Source of the DNA: Chitinophagaceae bacterium UBA4407
Lineage (GTDB): Bacteria > Bacteroidota > Bacteroidia > Chitinophagales > Chitinophagaceae
Assembly (NCBI GenBank): GCA_002390845.1
Contig: DGQT01000073.1
Location: forward strand, 1 to 26,479
Direction of reading: 5' to 3'
Length of the DNA: 26,479 nucleotides
Part shown: positions 14,783 to 24,600 of the stretch, piece by piece
How positions within the stretch are numbered: the first letter of the stretch is position 1
Layout: every line of letters starts with the position of its first letter
Program-made: the position numbers and the translations under genes
The notes under the pieces: generated by a model
What the model saw: only the letters and a program-made list of their open reading frames with translations
Told to the model about the DNA's origin: nothing
The model's database searches: none

Positions 14783-17659
14783 ATGCGGTATTTAATTTTA
14801 TTTGTTGCTGTTGTTTATACTGTTGCAACTTATGCCCAGGTAAACACATCACAGCCAGATAAAGAAATCATTGATCTATACAGCAAAACTGCATCGGTTG
14901 CAAATGATGCATTAAAAAAAAACAATCCTGGCACAAGTTCATTATTATTGATAAAAGTTCGTACCGGTTATGCCAATGCTTTTAAAAAACAATTTCATTC
15001 GAAAATAAAAAGACAAGTTAATGCAGACTGGTTTATAGTTGATTCAGGCAAAGAAACAATAGAAAAAAACAATCAGATTGAATTAATCTTTACTTCAAAC
15101 AATTTATGGAAGTACTCCCCTACCCTGCTTCACAATCAAAGCCTGTTACAACAAAGCAAAACATTTATATTTCTTGTTGAAGTAAATAACAACACGGAAT
15201 TTCTTCAATTCATCAGTTCTTCAAAAACAGAAGTAACAATTATATCAATGCAAAAAGATGTAAATCTTTTTCGCATAAAAACAACTGTAGCATATATTAT
15301 AAAGCAAATCATCAATCGCGGTGAAGTTATATCAGTTGATCTTAAATTGAACAACCCAAAAGAAGAAACGGTTATCAACGATCACGACAATACAGGGAAT
15401 GCAACCAATCTTTTTTTCGCAGAATATCCCGGAATAAACGGCGATGGGCTTACTGTTTCAGTAAAAGAAAATTTATTCGACACTACCGATATAGATTTTA
15501 CCGGCCGCTATAAACCAACCACGCTTGGCAGCAACGAAAGAACATCTCATGCTACAACTATGGCCACGCTGATTGGTGGCGGTGGCAACTCATTTTTTAC
15601 GGGTAAAGGAATTGCGTGGGGCTGTAACATATCTTCATCAAGCTTCGCAAATTTATTGCCTGAAACCAACCAGGTTTACCAGCAATATGGCATCTCTGTT
15701 CAAAACCATTCTTACGGAGTAGGCATAGAAAATTTTTATGGAAGCGATGCCGGTGCATACGATGCAAGTATGATCGCTAACCCATCGCTACTGCATATTT
15801 TTTCCGCAGGTAATTCAGGTAATCTTGCGCCAACTGATGGACAGTATAAAGATTTACCCGGCTTTGCAAACCTTACCGGTAGTTTTAAAATGGCGAAAAA
15901 TATCATCACTGTTGGTTCAATAGATTCTTTTTACAATGTCCCTTTATTAAGTTCAAAAGGGCCGGCTTACGATGGAAGAATCAAGCCTGAACTTGTTGCT
16001 TACGGCAACGATGGAAGTTCAGGCGCAGCAGCAATTACTTCTGGTACTGCACTGGCTGTACAATCCGCGTATTCGCAGCAGCACAGTGGTTTGTTGCCAG
16101 CCAATGCACTGGTAAAAGCCATTCTCATAAACAGTGCAGATGATGTGTTTACAAAAGGCCCTGATTTTTATTCCGGCTATGGAAATGTAAATACCTATAA
16201 AGCAGTTAGAGATATCTTGTCAGCAATTTTTTTTTCTGACAGCGTACAACAAAACGAAACAAAAAATTTTAAAATAACAGTTCCGCTTAACACAAAAAAT
16301 TTAAAACTCACTTTAGTCTGGAACGATGCTCCTGCACAAACAAATGCGTTCACTGCTTTGGTAAATGATCTGGACCTGCAATTAGAACAAACAGCAAATA
16401 ACACTACGTGGTTACCATGGGTATTAAACAGTACACCCAATACAGATTCTCTAAATCAATTGCCGCAAAGAAAACGTGATAGCTTAAATGTTGTTGAACA
16501 AATTACCATTGATGATCCACAACCTGGCAATTATATTATTCATGTAAAAGGGTTTGATGTTTCATCAGGCACGCAACCTTTTTATGTAGCATACCGTTGG
16601 GATACACTGAATAAATTTCAATTTACATCACCGGCGAAAGACGATCATTTTACCAGTGGCGGTAACAGTATCTTTCGCTGGATGAACAGTTACGATTCAG
16701 CCACAACCGGTAAACTTGAATACAAATTCAACAACAGCGATAACTGGCAATTGGTTAGTGAAAATATTGATCTCGAAAAAAAATATTATCAATGGAATGC
16801 ACCTGATACATTTTCTCTTGCCCTTGCACGCATGACGATAGGTGCTGATACTTATATCTCAGACACATTCAATTTCTCCAAACAGCTTTACCCAAAAGTC
16901 GGTTTTAGTTGCACGGATTCTGTTTTAATCTATTGGAATAAAGTTCCCGGAATAACCCAGTATAAAATTGAGCAGTTGGGTAATAAATATTTAGAACCAC
17001 TCACTGTTGTTTCAGATACAAATGCAGTTATTCATGCAACAGCAAACAGCAATCCTTACATTGCAGTTGCTACAGTTTTCGATGCGATGAACAGTGGCAT
17101 AAACAGTTATACTTTTAATTATGATACACAGGGGGCAGGTTGTTACATCAGTAATTTTCTTGCAGACCTCAATGCAAATAAAAATGCTTTAATGCAACTT
17201 ACATTAGGAACAACCTACAACGTAACAACGGTACAATTCCAGGAGCTTACTTTAACAGGCTGGGTTACCATTCAAACCGTACAACCTGTAAATAATGCAA
17301 CAATATCTTACGAAGATCTAGTCCTGCACAACGGCGTAAATACTTACAGGGCTTCGGTTACACTCAGCAATGGTACAATTCTTTACAGCACTACAGCTTC
17401 GGTATATTATTTTGGAAACAACACATTTGTAATGTTCCCTAACCCTGTTCGGCAATATCAAACACTCACCATACTCTCAAATAATTTTACAACCAATACT
17501 TTGCAGATCTATGATATTACCGGAAGAAAAGTAATGGAAAAAGAGATCAGCAACTTACAGGAAAATATTTCTGTAGCAAGGCTGGCAAAGGGCATGTACA
17601 TTGTAGTTATTCTAAACAACAATGAAAAATTATTCACCGGTAAATTGTTTATTCAATAA
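14783..17659 (+). CDS. Secreted S8 (subtilisin-like) serine peptidase with T9SS sorting domain
   Basis: This is a 958-residue secreted protease exported by Sec and then the type IX system. A signal peptide covers residues 1-18 (ending ATYA). After a propeptide-like region of about 190 residues comes the subtilase domain. His256 lies in SHATTMATLIGG, the oxyanion Asn344 in SAGNSG, and the nucleophile Ser413 in GSSGAAAITSG. At the usual catalytic Asp position the sequence reads VSVKENLFDTTDID, putting Glu229 there. A beta-rich P-like domain follows (FKITVPLN, LVWNDAPA, to YIIHVKG), then Ig/FN3-like segments. The C-terminal 75 residues form a T9SS type A sorting domain (MFPNPV..., IYDITGRKV, LAKGMYIV, KLFIQ). 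The protein is predicted to be released or anchored at the cell surface. The gene is monocistronic by appearance. Confidence 0.92.
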   Translation: MRYLILFVAVVYTVATYAQVNTSQPDKEIIDLYSKTASVANDALKKNNPGTSSLLLIKVRTGYANAFKKQFHSKIKRQVNADWFIVDSGKETIEKNNQIELIFTSNNLWKYSPTLLHNQSLLQQSKTFIFLVEVNNNTEFLQFISSSKTEVTIISMQKDVNLFRIKTTVAYIIKQIINRGEVISVDLKLNNPKEETVINDHDNTGNATNLFFAEYPGINGDGLTVSVKENLFDTTDIDFTGRYKPTTLGSNERTSHATTMATLIGGGGNSFFTGKGIAWGCNISSSSFANLLPETNQVYQQYGISVQNHSYGVGIENFYGSDAGAYDASMIANPSLLHIFSAGNSGNLAPTDGQYKDLPGFANLTGSFKMAKNIITVGSIDSFYNVPLLSSKGPAYDGRIKPELVAYGNDGSSGAAAITSGTALAVQSAYSQQHSGLLPANALVKAILINSADDVFTKGPDFYSGYGNVNTYKAVRDILSAIFFSDSVQQNETKNFKITVPLNTKNLKLTLVWNDAPAQTNAFTALVNDLDLQLEQTANNTTWLPWVLNSTPNTDSLNQLPQRKRDSLNVVEQITIDDPQPGNYIIHVKGFDVSSGTQPFYVAYRWDTLNKFQFTSPAKDDHFTSGGNSIFRWMNSYDSATTGKLEYKFNNSDNWQLVSENIDLEKKYYQWNAPDTFSLALARMTIGADTYISDTFNFSKQLYPKVGFSCTDSVLIYWNKVPGITQYKIEQLGNKYLEPLTVVSDTNAVIHATANSNPYIAVATVFDAMNSGINSYTFNYDTQGAGCYISNFLADLNANKNALMQLTLGTTYNVTTVQFQELTLTGWVTIQTVQPVNNATISYEDLVLHNGVNTYRASVTLSNGTILYSTTASVYYFGNNTFVMFPNPVRQYQTLTILSNNFTTNTLQIYDITGRKVMEKEISNLQENISVARLAKGMYIVVILNNNEKLFTGKLFIQ

Positions 17660-17664
17660 AGCCA

Positions 17665-17750
17665 TTTTGAGTCCGGCTAATGTATTTCATAGCATCGCCG
17701 GTTGTGTCACTCACTTATACGTTCGGAACGTTATTTAGCAAAGCGAAGGC
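17665..17750 (-). repeat. Dispersed palindromic repeat, copy 7 (inverted variant)
   Basis: It starts TTTTGAGTCCGGCT (17665-17678), the inverse of the AGCCGGGCTCAAA end of copy 1. It continues with GCATCGCCGGTTGTGTCAC and TCACTTATACGTTCGGAACG, and ends AGCAAAGCGAAGGC, the inverse of the CTTCGCTTTG flank of copies 3 and 6. CGTTCGGAACG (17720-17730) is itself a perfect palindrome. It fills most of the gap between the peptidase and the next gene. Confidence 0.7.
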
Positions 17751-17807
17751 TGGAAATTTATTGGCTTATCTGTTTTGTAATTTATCCTGTTGTAATTTTA
17801 GAATTGC

Positions 17808-18446
17808 ATGCCTAGCTACAAAAAATATTTTCATAAAGCAATAAAGCATCATTATCCTGAGCATGCCGATACAATTATTGTAAATGTTGAAGATCATTTT
17901 AAAAACATTTCAGTTGACACTGCTTTTGCCGCCACTTCATCCAACCCGATAGACAGGCGACTCGATTTCAGCGCGTACTTCCTGGCATTGATTAAAACGC
18001 TTGATGAACTGAACGAGCCTTACGAAAAGATCAGGATAATTTGCCTGGAAACAGTATTGGATTATGTAAGGCCTAAAAATAAACTTCAAAAGCTTTTAAA
18101 GAAAATTCCGGCAAAACTTGTAAACACATGGCTTGCAAAAATATTACTGCCCGTCTTAGACAGAAAATTCAACAACAATGAAAACAGCGATGGTTTTATT
18201 GCAAGAATTATTACAGATAAAAACGAAACCTTCGGACTTGGCTACGGTTTCGACATTTTAGAATGTGGAATATGTAAGCTCTTTATGAAACACAATTACC
18301 AAAAATATGTTTCTATACTCTGCGAGGTTGATGAAGTAACTTCAGGTCTTGCTGGTTTAATACTGGTAAGAACCGGCACTATTGCATTAGGTGCAAAAAA
18401 ATGTGATTTCAGGTTTAAAAAAATAGATAATAAAGCCGGACACTGA
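17808..18446 (+). CDS. L-2-amino-thiazoline-4-carboxylic acid hydrolase-like protein
   Basis: This is a 212-residue cytoplasmic protein of the family named for ATC hydrolase, which opens the thiazoline ring of ATC to give S-carbamoyl-cysteine on the way to L-cysteine. Most members are uncharacterised. Supporting features are the C-terminal core GYGFDILECGICKLF (145-159), with Cys153 in a conserved-looking ECGI. Next come CEVDEV (172-177) and the ending GAKKCDFRFKK (195-205), which contains the family-typical CDFRF. The N-terminal half is helical and ends in a basic LQKLLKKIPAKLV segment. There is no signal peptide. The gene is convergent with the giant surface-protein gene. No cysteine-pathway gene is nearby, so the reaction is assigned by family only. 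Confidence 0.78.
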   Translation: MPSYKKYFHKAIKHHYPEHADTIIVNVEDHFKNISVDTAFAATSSNPIDRRLDFSAYFLALIKTLDELNEPYEKIRIICLETVLDYVRPKNKLQKLLKKIPAKLVNTWLAKILLPVLDRKFNNNENSDGFIARIITDKNETFGLGYGFDILECGICKLFMKHNYQKYVSILCEVDEVTSGLAGLILVRTGTIALGAKKCDFRFKKIDNKAGH

Positions 18447-18525
18447 ACTTAAAAACTTTACTTCACCTGGCTTGCTGCAAATTAATTTCATAAGCGGTGA
18501 TGGCTGTTGAATGCTCAATAGAATA

Positions 18526-18588
18526 TCCAACCGTACAAGTGTGCGACGCAAAACAGGTTGATTAAATAAATGTAGCCGGGTACAAAAA
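18526..18588 (+). repeat. Dispersed palindromic repeat, copy 8
   Basis: CCAACCGTACAAGTGTGCGAC leads into GCAAAACAGGTTGATTAAAT and ends AGCCGGGTACAAA. It lies in the convergent gap between the ATC hydrolase-like gene and the giant surface-protein gene. I see no convincing terminator hairpin for either gene in that gap. Confidence 0.72.
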
Positions 18589-18641
18589 AAAACTGAATTA
18601 TTAAAACAAATTTGAAAATAATTTTGCAGCTACTTTAATCG

Positions 18642-21600
18642 TTACTCAACCAGTAAATTCTTTTGCATTTTTATGTTTTTGCCTGTAACGTTAACATGAT
18701 AAAGTCCGTTTGCAAAAAACTGCGGTAAAGTAAGTTGGTACGATGCCGAGCCACCCTGATGCTCTATGGTTTGTTGCATCAATTTTAAGCCTGAACCATT
18801 ATACAGTATTACAGAATAATTCCCCCGTTCCATATTGGCAAACTGAAGAATAGCTACTTTACCTTTTACCGGGTTGGGATAAATGGTAATACCCTGTTTG
18901 GCGTTACTTATATAAACAAGAGCGATGTTGCTGTATATTATTTTACCATCTTTATCTTCCATAGCGATACGGTAATAATTATCACCGGAAAATGGTGTGG
19001 CATCGGGCAGCGTGTAATCTTTTTCCTGAGATGAACCCGATGTTGGCGGAAGTAGCCCGATGTCTATGAAATCAACTGCATTGCCAGAATGTTGCAGATG
19101 GTAATATGCAACATTATTTTCGGAAAGGCTTGTCCAATCAACCTTAACCGCAGTGCCAACCTGGTAAGCCTTTAGATTTATTATAGTTGCAGGCAGAATG
19201 ATATTGTGCGTATTTGCAATACTGAAAGGTGAAAAACTTGTTATGCCGTTAGATAAATGATCGTTATCTGAACTTATTCCTTTTGTATAGATACCATATA
19301 ATTCTGTTCCGTAATTATAACCGGAGATATAGTTCTTTACATCTGCACCATTGGCATTATTCTGAAATAAGCTGCCCAGCTTATGAACAAGATGTATATC
19401 GCTATAATCAAAAGCAGATTCAACTTCGTCCTGCGAAACGCCATATTTCGTATTATCCTGTTTTATAAAAAATAATTTCATGGTTACAGCGCTACCCCCT
19501 GCAACACTTTCTTTTACATGCCATATGCGCCGAACTACAGGATAAGGGGTGTTGCCGATGTCGCCTTTGGCAAGGGTAACAGTAAAGTTATCTATGGTTC
19601 CAAAATTCTGCAGACTCATTCGGTTTGGCGTATTATTGAAATGGTGCCCAATTGGAAAATATACTTCTGTACTACCCACGTTATTTATCCGAAAACCTTT
19701 ATTGCCGCTTGTATCCCCAATAGGGCTTCCCGTTTCATCGCATAAGGCAATAAAACTTTGTTTAACAACTGAACTATCAATATTGAAACTAAAAGGAATA
19801 TTGGGGGCTGTTAAAACACCGCCATTCGCATTGTCCCAGGTGAGGAGGTTTTTATTACTTACATAGACGCCTGTTGTTAAAGTTAGGTTATGGCTGATTG
19901 TAAGGTCCTGATGTGTGCCCATTATTACCCGGCTACCTGTTCCGGAAACAATAGTTACATCCCATGCGGGGCTATAATTAAGTATACCTGAAGTTGGGAA
20001 TGCCGGCGATATAATTGTTCCTGAAGTTGGTGTTTTAAAAATATAACTTGCACCAGGCTTATATGTTTTTGTGCCAGCAACCTGTATATGCGCATCAATG
20101 CCCAAAGGAAAACTTACCATTAAGCCCCCACGAAAACCAAAGGTTAATGAGTTGGTACCTGTTGCTGTTGCAGGTAAATTTAAAGTTACCGTTTTATATA
20201 CAAGGGGATCAATATAAATAATTGTTGCATTTGCAGGTATACCTGCACCTGTTACCTGCATACCTATAGCCAAACTAGCTGTATTAACATTTGTAAGAAC
20301 AGCAGAGCCGGCCGTAGAATTAACAATCAGAGACTTTCCTGACAAGCCATATAAAGCAAATGAACTCCCTGTGCCGCTGATCGTTTTTCCATTCATATCT
20401 ACCCAGCCATAAACAGTTGCCGCCCCGGTTAATGTAAGATCTGTTGTCCATTTTACACCTGCATCGGAATAATTACTGAACGTGATATTTTTCGGAGGGT
20501 TTGTAGAAGGTAACTCTTTTGCATTAACGCTTGTTTGCTGTAATGAATTACCTGCATAATTAAGTGTGCCTTCACTTCCATATACAATTTTTGCATTTGT
20601 ACCCAATGTAATATTTGATGCACCGGGAACTAATGTAAAAGTACCTGTTATCGTAAGAATTGCGTTGTCTGCCAATGTTAGGTTTCCGGAAGATAAAGTA
20701 ACATTATTCAATGTTTGACTAACTGAAGCAAGTAAGGTACCACCAATAACATCTACATCATTGTCAACAGGCAATGTAGTACCAGAAGCATTTTTTAATT
20801 CCAGAACACCACCCTTTACCTGTGTTAAACCTGTATAAGTATTGGCACCGGTAAGTGTTAAGGTACCTGTACCATCTTTTACCAAACTACCTGTACCTGC
20901 AATATATCCAACCGAAGTGCCGGTGCCATTACCAAAAGTAGTTGAGGCAGATTGGTTAACAGTTAAAACGGTTCCATTTAATGTAACAACCTGGCTTTGC
21001 CCTGAATTATCATTCCATAGAGAAGTGAGTGACGCAATTGTTTGATCGGTGTTATAAAAATTTAATACTGTATTATTTTTTTTGATTTGATACATTACAA
21101 CTGGTCCTGTTCCCAAATTAGAGCCAGCATTTACACAAATAGTACCCCTTATGATTCTTGTACTGTCAGCATAAGTATTTACTAAACCAGAACCGTTCTG
21201 AGCATTGAGTATTAGTATACCCGGGCCTGATTTCTCGAGGCCACCAGTTCCGGATAAAGTACCGTTTAATTGGAAAGCTGCTAAAGAGCCTGAAGATGAA
21301 CTTGTGGAATCATCTCCAATCATTACACCTATTGAAGCCAGCTTTGAATTATAAACAGGATTTAATGTCACATTACAGGGTAGTGTGATTGTATCAGTTG
21401 CTCTTGCGAAATCATAAAAGTCGAGTGCTGAGCCAAAGGTATAACTGTTAGTAGTACTATAAGGTCCCAGGCCATAGACATTTATAATACTTGGAGAATA
21501 GGTAATTGTAGAATTACCTGGTGTTGATAATTGCAAATTCAGTTTGCTGTAATTATTTATGGTAATTGCTCCTCTGGTAAGGCAAGTAGAAGTATTTGTT

Positions 21601-24600
21601 ACAACCCATGCTGCATTCGTGCCTGCTGCGTCACCTATAATCCAATCACCAGTCATGTTACTGGCGGCAGCATTAAAACCGATCTCACCACCATCGGTAG
21701 CAGTGCCTCCACGCCCAAAAAAAGTGGTAGAATAACCGTTATCATCAATTGTACCAGATGCAACTGCTACCCCTGTTATATAATGACCGTATCCACCAAG
21801 GTTAATATTAATCATGTCACCCGTTCTCTTTTTTAAACTGGCATTACTGGCATAGGCCTCAAAAGTAACATCACCTGTATAATTAACACTACCAAAAGCT
21901 ATGAAATTTTGGTTCGTAGCATTTGCAAAATCTCCCTTGGTGTTAGCGGATCCACCATTATCAACTGTTAACCTGCCACTAATACTTAGGGGAACTGCAT
22001 TAGTTGAGCTAAAGGCTGAATTATTGGTAACGGGTGCAACATTTAAGTAAGCACTTGAGGTAGAAGTGGAATATAAACCTATAGTGTCGTTACCGGTGCA
22101 GGTTACAGATGTTAAATTCTGTAAGGACGCATTAGCACCTGAACTTGCCACAAGTGTTAGACTACCATTATTTATACTTATTGGATTATTGTTCAATGAA
22201 CTTAAGGCATTATAACCACCGGCTTTTTTACCAAGTGTCAATTCACCCCCATTAATATAAACCGTTCCTGTAAATGTAGAAGCGAAATCACTTCCAATTT
22301 GTAGTTCACCAGAACCTGTTTTTGTGAACCCATTTGTTCCGTAAATAACGGGGTTTGTATTTGTATAACCTGTGTAAGTGATACCTGTTGTAATATTAAT
22401 TGTTTCAGGAGAGGTAAGCGTAATACCATTGGAACTACTGCTGGCATCAATTTTGTAATTGTTGACAATCGATTTAATAGTATGGGCTTTTACTGTACTG
22501 GTTATACTTAGTTGCCCTGCTGTTCCTTCTAGTTGAGCAATACCATTGGATATCCACACACTATTTGCATAAGATCCTCCTGCATTCTGCCCCCAATTTG
22601 CCGTAGTGTTGTCCCAATTCTTTGATCCGCTGGAATATGTATCAAGTTTGGCTACAATTGTCTGAGCGTTTGACGCGGCAAGTGAGGAAATACCTGTAAC
22701 TGAAACTGCGGCACAACTTGTAAAAGTAAAATTAGTAAGTGCTGTCGAAGTAATACTTACATTTCTTGAAGGTGTTGCAGTTCCGGCCATATCTGCTACA
22801 AGAATTAAAAAGCCTGTAGTTGCTGCCGGTATGGCAGTAAATCCGCTGGTAAAGTTTAGTGTCTGTGATGTACCACTTGCTGTAATTGTGTTCACTAAAA
22901 CAGCCCCGGTTAAACTATTTGAACTATTTTGATACAACTTAAAATTGCTAATGTCGGAAGATCCTGTGTATGAGCCCGAACTGGTAGTCAACTTTATGGC
23001 GTCGGGAGTAATGTCTGCATTGCTAACGACAACCTGGAAAGATGCTAAAAGATTATCAGTACTGCCCACCTTAATATTTCCAGCAAGATTATGTACAGTA
23101 GAAACTGCAGCAATCGGCCCAACGATGGTTTGTAGGTTACTTTGTGGAGAAGGATCTGTTCCCAGTTTACTAACGCTCCCGCCTATTGAACTTAGAAAGC
23201 TCATATTAGTATAGGCATTAGCATTGATTCTTACTGTTTTGGTTAATGTGGCAGTAGAACTTACGTTGGCAGTAAGCATAAGATAGCTGTAGCCTGCGTT
23301 TGCAATCGAAGAGAATCCTGAGTTAAATAAAAGCACCTGCCCCGCCCCATAGGCAGAGCTACTAATTGTTCCAACAAGTGTTGCTCCGGTTAGTGTATTC
23401 GCGCTATTTTGCCACAAATTAAAACTGGCAATATCCCCCGCCACATAAGACCCGCTTGTGGTGAGGCTAATGCTTACCGGATTTACAAAACCTGAAGATA
23501 AATTTGTTACACTTAATTCATAAGTTGCAATTTGGTTATCGTTAGTGCCTTGTGTAATATTACCAGTTGACGGATGTACCTGGAGTATATTCACTCTTGG
23601 TCCTGTTATTGTTTTTACCGGGCCAATAGTGGCTGGATCTGTTCCTACCTCTGTTACTGATTCCCCATTTTGACCTTCGAATCCAAAATTTGCGATCGGT
23701 GTTGTAGTGATACTTACTGTATTGCCATCTGTTCCTGTAAGTGGCACATTTACAGTAAGCAAAAGATACTGAGACGAGCCGGGAGCTATTGCATTCCCCC
23801 TTGTTGTGGTGAAAGTTAATATGTCCGGAGCGCCGCCAGTAATAGTAATAGATCCTAATAATGTAGGCGTGGTTAAGTTATTTGTATTATTTTGATATAA
23901 ACTGAATTGAGTAATATCTGTAGCAGGTATGTATGTTCCGGCTGTCGTTACTGTAATATCTGTTGGAATAACATAATTATAAAGAGCGTCCAGTTTAAAA
24001 GTTGCAATAATATTTTTGTTGGTATTTTGACTGATGGTTCCGGCGGAGGGATGTACAGCAGTAATAGTGACCTGTGGGGTTTTAATAGTTTGAGTGTTGC
24101 TCGCTGTTGCAGATCCGGTAACTGTTACTGTGCCAGTGCTGCTAAATGAAAAATTTGAAAGGGGCGTGATAGCAGCAATACTTACTGTATTATTATTTGT
24201 AGCAGTAATTGCAACATCTGCTGTTAAAATTAAATAATTAGTTGCTCCAACTGCTACAGAATTTCCTGTACCACTAATAGAAATTATAGTACCTGACGCA
24301 GTCGCTGTCGCAGTTCCTACCAAAGTTGGGCTACCACCGGATAAATTATTTGTAGTGTTTTGATATAACTTGAAATTACTTATATCTGTACCTGAAATAT
24401 AAGTACCGGCAGACGTAAATGTTATTCCCGTTATCGTTGCTGCAGCATTTGAGGGCACCATACTGAAGGAAGCTATAATATTCTGATTTGTGCCTGCAAG
24501 AATGTTTGCGGCTGCAGGATGAGAAGATCCAATTGTGACAAGCGGGCTTTTAATTGTTTGAGTATTGCTTGCAATTGCCGTACCTGTCACAGTAACTGTA

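Noticed and set aside
16010..16060. Apparent loss of the subtilisin serine, because SGTALA looks like GTSMA with Ala
   Set aside because: The better alignment sets DGSSGAAAITSG against the standard GTSMAAPHVAG, which keeps the nucleophile as Ser413. SGTALA is the following helix.
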